A stretch of DNA of 64,000 nucleotides, taken from assembly GCF_019303535.1 (NCBI RefSeq), contig NZ_JACCIU010000001.1:372001-436000 (forward strand). Reading direction: 5' to 3'. Source of the stretch: Lactobacillus sp. Sy-1. GTDB lineage: Bacteria > Bacillota > Bacilli > Lactobacillales > Lactobacillaceae. Below the pieces are notes generated by a model. The model was not told the origin of the DNA. It made no database searches and saw only the letters and a program-made list of their open reading frames with translations. Below, piece by piece: positions 7,754-17,900 of the stretch; within the stretch, counting starts at the first letter, position 1, and each line of letters starts with the position of its first letter. The position numbers were made by a program, and so were the translations under genes.

Positions 7754-9094
7754 TTAGATGGTTGCCCATACATCACTAGCAACAGATGGGAAGATTTGGA
7801 TAATCCGCCCGATTTGTTCCTTGCTTAACTTAAATTCAATTGCTGGTAATAATGTGTTGATTGATTCAACTGCATGGGAACTAACTTCAGAAGCACCAAC
7901 TAAGTGGCCTTCCTTGTCAAATACCAATGCTCGTTCTGCAATGGCATCGTTATCAACTTGGTAGTACCAGTCATCCTTTAAGTCGGTCTTAACAACCTTG
8001 TAGTTATCATCGTTTTCAGCATCAGCAACTGAAACCCCAGCTTCTGAAATCCGTGGTGAAGTAAAGGCGTTTGTACCAACTGCAGGGAAGTCGATTGGAG
8101 CATCGCTTTGTCCTGATAGTAATCCAGTTAAGTAAGTGGATTCAAAGATTGCAGTAGGCGTTAACTTAGGTTGCTTACTGTTAATAACATCACCAGATGC
8201 GTAGATGTTTTCAACACTAGTTTGAAGGTGGTCATTAACGTCAATTCCATGACGTTCATCAAACTTAACACCAACTTCTTCAAGGCCAAGGCCATGAACG
8301 TTAGGAATCCGACCAGTTGCATCTAAGATCCAGTCAGTTGCAAGGGTATCGTTTTCACCGTATTCAACAGCAAGAGCGTCGCCATCCTTCTTAAATCCGC
8401 GAACGTTACTGTTCTTAACAAAGTGAACGCCACGACGTTGTAAGTCAACTAAGACCTTCTTAACGAATGGTTGGTAGAAAGGACGAAGTGCAACATCACT
8501 ATGAAGCATTACGGTAACGTCAGCACCGGCAGCGTTAGCGATGGTTGCAAATTCCATTGCAATGTATCCACCACCAACAATGGTAATGCGCTTTGGAAGG
8601 TGTGATAATGCGAGGAAGTCTTTACTATTATGAGCTAATTCAGTTCCAGGGATGTTAAGTTTGTGTGGAGTTAATCCAGTGGCAATTACGATTTTGTCAG
8701 CGGTCTTCTTTTCGCCGTCAACTTCAACGGTGTGAGGATCAGTTAACTTACCGTAACCCTTGATAACGTCGATTCCAGCGCTTGTCATCAGTCCTTCAAT
8801 GGCACCTGGTAAGACATCAATGATGGAGTGCTTCCGTGCCATATTGGCAGTCCAGTTAATTGTAAGTTGTTCACCGTTTAATTGATCTTTAATTCTTTCT
8901 TGTTCACGAGTTAAAGCAACTGGAGCATCTAAAGCAATCTTAGCGTTACAACCCCAGTTAGGACAAGTTCCACCAATTGCTTCTGCTTCAACAACAGCAA
9001 CCTTTTTACCAGTTCCTGCTAATGGAATTGCACCATCAAATGTACCGTGACCGGCACCTAAATAAAGAACATCATAATCGTAATTTGTAGCCAT
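7754..9094 (-). CDS. FAD-dependent pyridine nucleotide-disulfide oxidoreductase-like protein, paralog 2
   Basis: The product is 446 residues and clearly paralogous to its neighbour along the whole length (same MAxNYDYDVL start, same GTELAHNSKDFLAL segment). FAD motif GAGHGTFDGA, redox pair C-x4-C in GGTCPNWGC, central IVGGGYIAMEFATIA and late YASGD are all present. The C-terminal position of the catalytic His reads FPSVASD, so the class I His-Glu dyad is missing here as well. I chose ATG 9094, with TGGAGG seven bases upstream, over a TTG at 9109 that lies inside the ribosome binding site. A good promoter lies upstream. The tandem pair suggests gene duplication for redox or thiol stress, but the substrate is unknown. 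Confidence 0.86.
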   Translation of the reverse strand: MATNYDYDVLYLGAGHGTFDGAIPLAGTGKKVAVVEAEAIGGTCPNWGCNAKIALDAPVALTREQERIKDQLNGEQLTINWTANMARKHSIIDVLPGAIEGLMTSAGIDVIKGYGKLTDPHTVEVDGEKKTADKIVIATGLTPHKLNIPGTELAHNSKDFLALSHLPKRITIVGGGYIAMEFATIANAAGADVTVMLHSDVALRPFYQPFVKKVLVDLQRRGVHFVKNSNVRGFKKDGDALAVEYGENDTLATDWILDATGRIPNVHGLGLEEVGVKFDERHGIDVNDHLQTSVENIYASGDVINSKQPKLTPTAIFESTYLTGLLSGQSDAPIDFPAVGTNAFTSPRISEAGVSVADAENDDNYKVVKTDLKDDWYYQVDNDAIAERALVFDKEGHLVGASEVSSHAVESINTLLPAIEFKLSKEQIGRIIQIFPSVASDVWATI

Positions 9095-9155
9095 AAAAAA
9101 AGCCTCCAATTAAGTTTTTATGCAAATTTTTACTTTACATTTTTAGTACAATGAT

Positions 9156-9184
9156 ATTCTAGCATTTAGTTTAGTAGCGTACAA
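9156..9184 (-). promoter_or_regulatory. Promoter of flavoprotein paralog 2
   Basis: Minus strand -35 TTGTAC (9184-9179) and -10 TAGAAT (9161-9156) with a 17-base spacer, about 60 bases before the ATG at 9094. Confidence 0.65.
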
Positions 9185-9205
9185 AGTATTTGCTCATTTA
9201 ATACC

Positions 9206-9240
9206 AAAAAAAGGCCCGGTTATCCAGCCGAGTCCTTTAT
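9206..9240 (-). terminator. Probable terminator after the malolactic enzyme gene
   Basis: An imperfect stem (AAAGG...CCGG / CCG...CCTTT) with one mismatch and one bulge lies 13 bases past the stop codon, followed on the minus strand by a seven-T run. Confidence 0.65.
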
Positions 9241-9252
9241 GAATCCATTAGC

Positions 9253-10872
9253 TTAGTATTTGGGATCCCATTTCGTATTTTGAATTGCCTTATCAACATC
9301 TGAAATGGCTTCACGGGTCAACCCCTGTTTAATGGCACTATTAGCAACGGCCTTGGCTACCGTTTCTGAGAACACGGCTAGTTTAGAAACTGGTGGTAAG
9401 ACGGCTGCTCCTGGTTGCGTTGGATCAACAATTCCACTGAGCGAATGGGCAGCCGCTGAAATCATTTCATCGTTAAGAACACTTGCAGTGGCAGCAATTG
9501 CACCCAATCCAAGTCCTGGATAAACTAGTGCATTATTGGCCTGTCCAATCTGATAGGTCACCCCATTATATTCAATATCATCCACTGGAATTCCGGTTCC
9601 AATTAGGGCTTTGCCATCCGTCCATTTTAATAGATCGGCGGCCTTGGCCTCTGCTAATTTAGTTGGGTTTGAAATGGGGAAAATGATTGGCCGGTCAGTA
9701 TTAGCAGCCATTTCCTTAATGATGGGTTCGGTAAAGGAACCGGGCTTAGTGGAAGTGCCGACCATAATGGTAGGGTGAACGGCCTTCACTACCGCTGCTA
9801 AGTTGGTTAATTCATCAGCATTGCTAAATTCTGAACGGGAGCGGGCGAATGGTCTTTGCTCAGGGGTTAAGGTGGTGTCATCATCAAATAATAGTCCTTG
9901 TTTATCAACCAGGTAGAAGTGCTTTTTAGCTTCTTCCTCACTTAATCCCTGTTGAACAAACTCTTCACACACCCTAGAAACAATTCCAGCCCCAGCGGTT
10001 CCAGCTCCAAAACAGAGGTATTTTTGGTCGGTTAATTTTTCACCAGAAATGTTGAGGGCTCCTAAGATACCAGCAAGGACAATGATTCCAGTTCCTTGAA
10101 TGTCATCGTTAAAAATGGTGTACTGTTCTTTATACTGATTCAAGATCTTAGCAGCGTTAGAACGGCCGAAGTCTTCAAAGTGCAAGTACATATCTGGAAA
10201 ACGGCGTTCAGCACTTTTCACAAACTGATCAACAAATTGATAGTACTGATCACCGTAAATTCTGCGGTGGTGATTACCTAGGTAGAGGGGGTCGTTTAAT
10301 AGTTGTTCATTGTTTGTCCCGGCATCTAATACAACGGGAAGAACTTGTGATGGGTCGATACCAGCAGCGGCAGTGTAAACCATTAGTTTTCCAACTGCAA
10401 TGTCCACTCCGTTCGTCCCCCAGTCACCAATTCCTAGGATGCCCTCGGCGTCGGTAACAACAATCAGTCGGATGTCCCTGTCACCAGCAGCATTTTTTAA
10501 CGCTTCGTCAATTGATTCTGGATCATCAATTGATAGGAAGGTTGCATTTTGAGGTTGAACAAATAACTCACTATAGTTTTCAACTGATTCAGCAATGGTT
10601 GGATCATAAACAATGGGCATGAACTCCACTACGTGTTGACTAAAAAGCTTGTAGAATAGCACCCGATTTTCATTGAATAGGGTCATTAAAAAAATCCGCT
10701 TTTCAATATTGGAAGGCTTAGTTTTAAATTGAGCGTAGGCTTGATCTGCCTGTTCATCCAATGATTGAACGAATGGGGGCAGCAATCCGGTGATGCCCAG
10801 TTCCTTTCGTTCCGCCATTGTAAAGGCAGTTCCTTTGTTTTTGAATGGATCGTTTAAAATGTTATATCCCAT
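9253..10872 (-). CDS. mleS: Malolactic enzyme
   Basis: The enzyme decarboxylates L-malate to L-lactate and CO2 with NAD+ and Mn2+ in the cytoplasm. Malate uptake plus this reaction gives proton motive force and acid tolerance. The 539-residue length matches known MleS (about 540). Malic-enzyme N-terminal motifs are clear ([18 protein letters not shown], then the catalytic region ending in FEDFGRSNA and FNDDIQGTG), followed by the NAD-binding domain with [10 protein letters not shown] and [11 protein letters not shown] chose ATG 10872, with GAGGAGG seven bases upstream; the frame extends 16 codons further without an independent ribosome binding site. It is divergent from its MleR-type regulator. 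Unlike many lactic acid bacteria, no malate permease gene follows: a terminator comes next. Confidence 0.96.
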   Translation of the reverse strand: MGYNILNDPFKNKGTAFTMAERKELGITGLLPPFVQSLDEQADQAYAQFKTKPSNIEKRIFLMTLFNENRVLFYKLFSQHVVEFMPIVYDPTIAESVENYSELFVQPQNATFLSIDDPESIDEALKNAAGDRDIRLIVVTDAEGILGIGDWGTNGVDIAVGKLMVYTAAAGIDPSQVLPVVLDAGTNNEQLLNDPLYLGNHHRRIYGDQYYQFVDQFVKSAERRFPDMYLHFEDFGRSNAAKILNQYKEQYTIFNDDIQGTGIIVLAGILGALNISGEKLTDQKYLCFGAGTAGAGIVSRVCEEFVQQGLSEEEAKKHFYLVDKQGLLFDDDTTLTPEQRPFARSRSEFSNADELTNLAAVVKAVHPTIMVGTSTKPGSFTEPIIKEMAANTDRPIIFPISNPTKLAEAKAADLLKWTDGKALIGTGIPVDDIEYNGVTYQIGQANNALVYPGLGLGAIAATASVLNDEMISAAAHSLSGIVDPTQPGAAVLPPVSKLAVFSETVAKAVANSAIKQGLTREAISDVDKAIQNTKWDPKY

Positions 10873-10973
10873 TGCAAATCCTCCTCTAAAAGATGCTAAA
10901 ATATTTATTTGTAAATTCATATTAAACCTGTCAATATTAGATAGTCAAAAGTTTAAAATATGATAAAATATTT

Positions 10974-10979
10974 TTATAA
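10974..10979 (+). promoter_or_regulatory. Probable -10 of mleR
   Basis: TATAAT-like hexamer in a very AT-rich stretch of the mleS-mleR gap, with a weak TTTAAA -35 about 17 bases upstream. The 140-base gap should also hold the mleS promoter and MleR binding sites; I could not mark a clear T-N11-A operator. Confidence 0.4.
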
Positions 10980-11012
10980 TCAAGTGAGAAACGTTACTAG
11001 AGAGGGATGTAA

Positions 11013-11891
11013 ATGAATACACGTGATTTAGAATATTTTATTGCATTGACTGAAATTAAAAATTTTTCAAAGGTAGCATATAAATTTAAAGTTAGCCAAC
11101 CCACGATTACGTTTGCTCTTCAACGACTTGAACGAGAGTTGGATAGTAAATTAATCTTACGTAGTCGTGGTCATAACTTAGCCATTACGGATAGTGGTGA
11201 GCAGCTTCTTTTACATGCTCGGGCAATTATAAAACACGGGCAGTTGGCTAGTTCAGAAATTAAGCATCTTAAAGATGCCAAGCTGCGGTTGGGATTACCA
11301 CCCACTATTGAAGATCGTTATTTTGCTGTGGTTTCCACCAAATTAAAGCAACATGGGTTATTGAATAAAATTGAAGCCGTGGAGCTAGGCTCTGCAGCGA
11401 CCTTAACCGCCTTAAAGAATGGGGAACTGGACTTGGCATTATTAGGTTCGATTAACCCACTTGCAGAATCCAACATCACTTCTGAGGAATTTGACCGCCG
11501 GCCCTTTGCAATTTACGTTTCTAAGCAGCATCGGTTGGCAAATGGAAATGGCGTTTACTTCAAGGATTTGAAACATGAGGATTTTATTTTATTTAAAAGT
11601 GGGTTTATCCATAATCAAGTTATTAGTTCAATGGCAAAGCGGAGCCATTTTCGGCCCAATGTCGTTTTTAAATCAAGCGGGATTCACAGCATTATTAATA
11701 TGATTAGGGAAAACGTTGGAATTGGCTTTTTTAGTACCCTAATGTCCGATTCTAATTCAGATGTCGTGAAGGTAAAATTGCTTGACCGAGACGTCCCCCA
11801 ATTCGTAACTAGCATTGTCTATCGCGAATCACATCAATTTAATCAATTGCAAACTGAGATTTTAAATCAAATTCGAGCGGCTTTAATTTAA
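11013..11891 (+). CDS. mleR: LysR-family regulator of malolactic fermentation
   Basis: This 292-residue LysR protein has an N-terminal helix-turn-helix (MNTRDLEYFIALTEIKNFSK..., DNA recognition around SQPTITFALQRLERELDSKL) and a C-terminal co-inducer domain. Its divergent position 140 bases from mleS and its similarity to MleR support activation of malolactic fermentation with malate as co-inducer; that role is family knowledge. A GAGAGGG ribosome binding site precedes the ATG. The oxidoreductase gene starts 32 bases downstream and is probably cotranscribed. Confidence 0.88.
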   Translation: MNTRDLEYFIALTEIKNFSKVAYKFKVSQPTITFALQRLERELDSKLILRSRGHNLAITDSGEQLLLHARAIIKHGQLASSEIKHLKDAKLRLGLPPTIEDRYFAVVSTKLKQHGLLNKIEAVELGSAATLTALKNGELDLALLGSINPLAESNITSEEFDRRPFAIYVSKQHRLANGNGVYFKDLKHEDFILFKSGFIHNQVISSMAKRSHFRPNVVFKSSGIHSIINMIRENVGIGFFSTLMSDSNSDVVKVKLLDRDVPQFVTSIVYRESHQFNQLQTEILNQIRAALI

Positions 11892-11923
11892 CGCAAACCC
11901 AATGTATAGTGGAGGTGAAAAAT

Positions 11924-12943
11924 TTGAAGGGTGTCGTATATACTCAACCTGGGATGTTAGACGGTCTTAAAATTCAATCGATTCGGCGGCCGGAACCAAA
12001 ACCGAATCAAGTTTTGGTAAGGGTTAAGAACTCGTCAATTAACTATTTAGATTACGTTCCATTTAAAAAACAATTTAATAAAAAGCCCCGTCATTTTATT
12101 GGACAACGTTTTTTAAGCCGGTTTATTGACCCATCGTTAAACCAGGTTTTTGGTTGTGACTTTGCGGGGGTTGTTGATGGGGTTGGTGCCGATGTTAAGG
12201 ATATTCAAGTTGGCGACAAGGTCTTTGGAATTACCGATAATTTTCAGTATGGGGCATGGTCTGAATATGTGTGTGCAGACGAAAGAAACGTTGCTTTTAC
12301 ACCGTCCAATTTAAGCTTTAAAGATTGTGCCACCCTACCGATGGCTGCTGGAACTGCAGTCACAGCGGTGAATGGGGCAAAGATTGAAATGAATAAGCGG
12401 GTCTTGATTGTTGGGATTACCGGTGGAGTCGGGCTGTTTGCTCTTCAGTATGCCCAGTCGCTAGGGGCCAATGTTACTGGAGTTTGTTATCCAGATGGGA
12501 TGAGCTTTGCTACCAAGTACTTCTTTGAAGATTTAATCGAGGCGAAACCACATTGGCAAAAGCAGTTAAAGGGGAAGTTTGATAGTATTATTATCATTAA
12601 CGGCCATCGCTCCCCCAGCTATATTCGACGTTTCTTAACTCCTAATGGTTACTACGTTGAAGTGCACCAAGGCAAAAATGAAATTGCTACCAATCCGTTT
12701 GGCGACATGATGGAAGTTGGTTTTCGATGGTACCAGGGACATTTTGAACACCTCTTTGTCCGTCCGGACTGGCTTTGGAAGGTGGCTAACCTTGCTCAGC
12801 GAAATGTCTTGCATCCGGAAATTGATGCCAACTTTTCCATCCGCTACATTCAAGATGCAATAAAATACGCAATTAAGAATTCAATTAATGGTAAGATTTG
12901 TCTAACAATGGATTTTGACGGCCAATATAATGAAGAAAGATAA
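11924..12943 (+). CDS. MDR-superfamily NAD(P)-dependent alcohol dehydrogenase/quinone oxidoreductase
   Basis: The product is 339 residues. It has a GroES-like N-terminal domain (about residues 15-120, with GCDFAGVVDGVG and VGDKVFG) and a Rossmann domain with GITGGVGLFALQYAQ. The Cys/His set of zinc alcohol dehydrogenases is not apparent, so it fits the zinc-free quinone oxidoreductase-like branch, which reduces quinones or enones with NADPH. I chose TTG 11924 because GGAGG (11911-11915) lies eight bases upstream; the longer reading from GTG 11909 would start inside that site. It closely follows mleR and ends in a terminator, so the two may form an operon. Substrate unknown. Confidence 0.85.
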   Translation: MKGVVYTQPGMLDGLKIQSIRRPEPKPNQVLVRVKNSSINYLDYVPFKKQFNKKPRHFIGQRFLSRFIDPSLNQVFGCDFAGVVDGVGADVKDIQVGDKVFGITDNFQYGAWSEYVCADERNVAFTPSNLSFKDCATLPMAAGTAVTAVNGAKIEMNKRVLIVGITGGVGLFALQYAQSLGANVTGVCYPDGMSFATKYFFEDLIEAKPHWQKQLKGKFDSIIIINGHRSPSYIRRFLTPNGYYVEVHQGKNEIATNPFGDMMEVGFRWYQGHFEHLFVRPDWLWKVANLAQRNVLHPEIDANFSIRYIQDAIKYAIKNSINGKICLTMDFDGQYNEER

Positions 12944-12968
12944 CACTACTTTGTAAAAGTGGTGTTTT
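12942..12968 (+). terminator. Rho-independent terminator after the MDR oxidoreductase
   Basis: AACACTACTTT pairs with AAAGTGGTGTT (one T-G wobble) around loop GTA, followed by a T run. Confidence 0.85.
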
Positions 12969-12990
12969 TATTTTGCCGCAATGGCGCTTG

Positions 12991-13019
12991 TTGACAACGT
13001 TTTTTGAATGGCTGATAAT
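12991..13019 (+). promoter_or_regulatory. Promoter of adenine deaminase
   Basis: Perfect -35 TTGACA (12991-12996), 17-base spacer, -10 GATAAT (13014-13019). It ends 49 bases before the chosen ATG. Confidence 0.8.
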
Positions 13020-13068
13020 TATTAAATAAATGCTAAAGCGTTAATCATTGCTGGAATGGGGATTAAAA

Positions 13069-14745
13069 ATGAAAACTGTTGATTTACTGGTACAAGGAGC
13101 TAACATCTTAAATGTTTTTGCCCGTCGTTTTGAACCGAACCAATTATGGATTGATCATGGGAGAATCGTTGCCACTGGTGATCAACCACTAACTGCTAAA
13201 AAGACGTATGATGCTGAACAACAATATGTTGTTCCCGGATTTATTGATAGCCACGTTCACGTTGAAAGTTCATTGGTGGTTCCGTCAGAATTAGCGAAGG
13301 TCATCCTGCCTAAGGGAACAACGACTATTTTTACTGATCCGCATGAAATCGCCAATGTTGTTGGAATTCCTGGGGTGCAGTACATGATTAACGACGCCCG
13401 CCAAACGCCACTATCCGTTAATGTAATGTTACCATCTTCGGTTCCTGCAACTCCATTTGAAAATAATGGCGCAACGTTAGATGCAGATTCCTTACGACCA
13501 CTTTACGACGAGCCAGAGGTCAAGGGATTGGCCGAGGTAATGGATTATCCCGCCGTCTTAAACCGTGAACCTGGGATTATGCAAAAGATTAACGACGCAC
13601 TTAGTCTAGGCTATCAAGTTGATGGGCATGGCGCTGGATTTACCCGTACCATGTTGGATACGTATCGACAAGTTGGCATTAACACCGACCACGAAAGTGT
13701 TGACATGCAACAAATTAAGGACCGCTTGGCAGAGGGATTTAATATCTTTTTACGTGAGGGGACCGTGGAACGGGACCTTTTGAATACGATTCCAGTGGTT
13801 AACGAGGGCAACGCTCATCAGTTTTCATTTTGTACCGATGATAAGTTTGTGAACACGATCCTCGAAGAAGGGGGGATTGACCATTGTATCCGCTTGGCAA
13901 TTCAATCCGGAATTCGTCCGGAAACGGCGTACACGATGGCGAGCTATAATGCAGCGATTGCCCATCGGATTACTAACTTAGGATCCCTTGCCACGAATGC
14001 GGTTGCAGATTTAATTGTGATTGGTGATCCATATAAGGTTGACATTCAACGGGTCATGAAGGACGGTAAATTTATTACTGAGGCTGACTTACAAACGAAA
14101 CCGTTAAAATTTAGTGCAAACACGATGCACCATCACGTTAACAAGACAGATTTAGTGCTACCACTGAAGGGTGAACACCCGATTTGTAATGTGATTGGCA
14201 TTCAAAATAACCACATTGAGACCGACCATTTAATCCAAGAAGTCCCAGTAGCTGATGGGCACTTCATTGCAGATTTAGATCATGATGTTTTAAAAATGGT
14301 GGTAGTTGAACGGCATCACGACCTGGGAACTGTTGGGGTTGGTTTAGTACATGGATTTAATTTGAAGGCGGGGGCCGTTGCGACCACAATTGCCCATGAT
14401 TCGCATAACTTAGTAGTGGTCGGGACCAACGATGATGCCATCTACCGCGCCATCCAGGAAGTGACGGAAGTTGGTGGTGGCATTAGCGTTGTTGATGATC
14501 AAAAGCCACTAGCCACAATGCCGCTATCAGTAGCGGGACTAATGTCTAGTCAGGACTGGAAATCAGCTAGCGCAGGTTTAACTGCGGTTACAAAGGCCTA
14601 TCATCAAATCAGCGAACCAATTGATTTTAATCCGTTTATTACGCTATCATTTTTAACCCTGACTGTTATTCCAACGATTAAGTTAACTGATCAAGGTCTG
14701 TATGATTTTGCAAACCAAAAATTTATTCATGTACAAAGCAATTAA
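13069..14745 (+). CDS. ade: Adenine deaminase
   Basis: The enzyme converts adenine to hypoxanthine and ammonia in purine salvage. The product is 558 residues. The metal-dependent amidohydrolase domain (about 50-340) shows FIDSHVHVESSL with metal ligands H62 and H64, then VDGHGAGF and NTDHESVD. The C-terminal adenine deaminase domain (about 380-550) shows MVVVERHHDLG and ATTIAHDSHNLVVVGTNDDA. This is the Ade/AdeC family and not the adenosine deaminase-like type. I chose ATG 13069 over TTG 13048 because a GGGGA precedes it and the homologous start fits; the ribosome binding site is weak. It has its own strong promoter. No clear terminator follows. Confidence 0.95.
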   Translation: MKTVDLLVQGANILNVFARRFEPNQLWIDHGRIVATGDQPLTAKKTYDAEQQYVVPGFIDSHVHVESSLVVPSELAKVILPKGTTTIFTDPHEIANVVGIPGVQYMINDARQTPLSVNVMLPSSVPATPFENNGATLDADSLRPLYDEPEVKGLAEVMDYPAVLNREPGIMQKINDALSLGYQVDGHGAGFTRTMLDTYRQVGINTDHESVDMQQIKDRLAEGFNIFLREGTVERDLLNTIPVVNEGNAHQFSFCTDDKFVNTILEEGGIDHCIRLAIQSGIRPETAYTMASYNAAIAHRITNLGSLATNAVADLIVIGDPYKVDIQRVMKDGKFITEADLQTKPLKFSANTMHHHVNKTDLVLPLKGEHPICNVIGIQNNHIETDHLIQEVPVADGHFIADLDHDVLKMVVVERHHDLGTVGVGLVHGFNLKAGAVATTIAHDSHNLVVVGTNDDAIYRAIQEVTEVGGGISVVDDQKPLATMPLSVAGLMSSQDWKSASAGLTAVTKAYHQISEPIDFNPFITLSFLTLTVIPTIKLTDQGLYDFANQKFIHVQSN

Positions 14746-14984
14746 TAAAGATTAAAATATTGATAAGAATATTTAACCCTGCTCATTATTTTTATTTATT
14801 ATCTTTAATAAAAATTATAAATTTAAATTTAATTTTATGATTTTTGGAATGAGAATAGGGTTTTTGAACTGTTTGTATAGTCAAACTAGCAATAAAATGA
14901 TAAAATTAAGTACGCAAATTAAAAGGATTCGAATCGATATTTAAATTGGAAAAGATTTATCGAAAAAAGAAAGGAGCTATAACT
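14746..14984 (+). promoter_or_regulatory. AT-rich leader of the first giant gene
   Basis: This 239-base gap is very AT-rich. The best promoter is -35 TAGTCA (14878-14883), 17-base spacer, -10 TAAAAT (14901-14906). AAGGAG (14971-14976) ends eight bases before TTG 14985. I see no convincing terminator for adenine deaminase here and no other gene. Confidence 0.5.
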
Positions 14985-17900
14985 TTGCTTTATAATAAAT
15001 TTCAAATTGATAAGGTAAATGACAAAAAAGTGCTTCGGAAAGTTAAAAAGCAATGGGTGGTTGTTTCGCTATCCATGTTTACGTTACTTGGTGCGGGGAC
15101 AGTCTATGGTGAAAAAGCGACTGCACACGCAAATGCCAGTGTAACTTACTTAAATTCAAATGATGATAATGAATCCAGCTCGGCTGATTCAGTATCTTCA
15201 TCTGGAAATCAAAGCGCAAACTCATCTTCTGCAAGTAACACCAGTGCGACCGTAACGAGTGCAGATTCATCGTCAGCATCAGTTAGTTCTAATAGCACAG
15301 CTAGTTCTAGTTCAGCAACTGATAGTTCTGCTGCTGAAAGTTCAATTGCGGACGTTACCGTTAGTGCGCAATCAGCTCAGGGGGACAGTGTATCTTCTAC
15401 TGCTCAATCGTCTTCTTCAGATGATGACAGTGCAGCGATTAGCGCTTTAAAACAACAATTAGATTCAGCTAACGTGTCTTCAGTTGTTTCTAGCAATAAC
15501 GATAGCACCAGTGATAGCAATAACTCTGAAAGTAGCTCAGCTGATAGCGAATCAGCAGCTATTCAATCAGCCACATCCAGCAGTAGTGCTGACGCTAGTA
15601 ATAACGCAAGTTCTGCTAGCGATACCTCTTCTAGTATAAACCAGCTATCAGCAGTGGTTGTTAGTGCGGATGGTTCATCAGAATTTGATAGTGCTAGTGA
15701 TTTGCTTACCCGGGCGCTCGATGTTGAATCAGTATCAGATGCAGACGTAGTTACTAATAGTTTGACTGACCGGGCAGCAAGCACATCTGATAGTGCTGAT
15801 TACAGCAGTCTTCCTGCTGAAACTGGAAGCGTGGCCTACGTGGGAACGTGGAGTGCCTTTGATGCTGCCATGAGAAGTGTTAACGTCAGTGTGATTAAGG
15901 TGACGAATGACTTTGGAAATAAGGGTACTGGTGGGACAAATATTAACCTGAGCAGTAAGTCATCAATCACCATTGATGGTCAGGGCCACTCAATTGATTT
16001 TGGGGCAGCTGGTTATGGATTCAATGGTGGAGATTCTAATGCTGTTGTAACGGTTAAGAATCTTACCATGTACGGGACCAACTACTATGGGCCGGTGAAA
16101 ATCGGAACTAGCGGGACCAATAAAGCTGGAACGATTAACTATTCCAACATCACCTATACCGGATCACAATTGGTTAATGCAACCAACGCCAACGTCCAGG
16201 TTTTTGGAACCGTAAACGTTAACTCCGTCGGAAGATACACTAGTGTCATCAACGGTTCTGATTTCCAGACGGTTAATACCCAAGGTTCTAGATCTGATGG
16301 CTCCGTTAACCAACAAAACCTCCAAATATCGCAAATGTCCCTAATGAAGGGCAGTACCTATAACGGGTATGACTTCGGGGGGAACGTAATTGATTTATCT
16401 GGTGGACTAACGTTGAACGAGGGTTCGACAATGAACCTAACGCCTAAGAATGGTAGCGGATCGCCTGAAAATACAGTTGATAGAACCAACTCTGTAGGTT
16501 TAATCGTTCGTAGTGGTGCTAGCGTGACAATTGACAACGCTAAGTTAAACATAACGCCCCAAGCCAATGCTTCTGGGATTAACGTTAGCGGGAACATTAC
16601 CGTTACCAATAACGGGGTCTTAGACATTGAACACACTGATAATCCTAATTCTACGACACCAAATGTTATTGCTGGGACGCTGCTCGTTAACAACGGGGGG
16701 ACCTTCATTGCCCACGGGAGTTCTGCCGTTAATTCTAATTCCGGTTCGCTAGTTAGCATCTCCGGGAACTTGAACATTCTGAATGATGGGAATGCTGAAA
16801 TTTCGACCGATGGAGCGACTGGCTCTAAATTTACGTTATTGAGTAATCAAGGGAGTATTTTGATTAATAACCCTGGTAATCGGGTTATCTTTAGTTTAAA
16901 CGGGGTCGACAATCAGTATACAACGGGGGCCGGAACTTTATTTGCTAAAATTCCGTTAACCGCTTATTCAGTTGTGACCCAAGTAGATAAGGATGTTGAT
17001 AGTACTGCTCAATTCTACGTTAGCGTTAATAATAACAACGTTAAAGTGCTAGATGCATCTGGGAAAGAAGTTACTAATAGTGTATTAAGTAGATTTAGTA
17101 ACGGTACGACTACCTACCTTAAGTTTTCTGCCGTACCAAGTGTGTTCTTTAACGGTAATTCAAACCTTAGAACCACCGTTAATAATGCTTCTTCCGGATA
17201 CGATGTGGTTACTAAGCTGATTTTAGCTAATATTCCTTCTAATTTAAGTGATTTACCAGCTTCATCAAAGGAAGTTTATGTTCGGGTTACTACTAATGGT
17301 AAGAACGAAGTTCGTAATGGTGGAATGGTTACCAACCCATACCAACCAGCATCAAGTACGGTTTCCGGAAATTCTGGTTATTCCAATCAATACACGATTA
17401 AACTGCCACTTTCTGCTTTTACTAAACAGGCTGATGGTCGTTACACCTACACGCTTGTTGAACCATTAAACGCGGCTGGTGCAACTCTGCCAACTTCGGT
17501 TACGGTTACAGCACAATTTGGGGTTTCTAACCAAAGTAATACCATCAAGAATAGTGGTAAGAATACGTCAACTGAAACCACCATTAATAACCCTGGGAAA
17601 ACGCCTGACGTTGCGGACACTGGGAGTAATTCTGGGACCATTACTGACAATGCAGAGAAGGATACTTCCGGTTCTAACGCTAGCTTAGCAGTTAGTTACG
17701 CTAACGATGCCAGTAGCCACGCTGCAGAAGCCAGCAAAGCTGCCCATGGGGTAACCCAGACCTATAGTGGTGCCGATCAGTTTAATGAGCAAACTAGCTT
17801 AAATTCAAATGCAATTAACGAATACTCAGACTCATTAGATGCATTGATTGGTGACTTAGATCAAAATAGCAATGCTGTTAATCGAAGTGACTATGCATCC

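Noticed and set aside
14946-14984. N-terminal extension of the first giant gene from TTG 14946
   Set aside because: No ribosome binding site precedes it, and its codons include the AAGGAG used by TTG 14985. The paralog has no counterpart.
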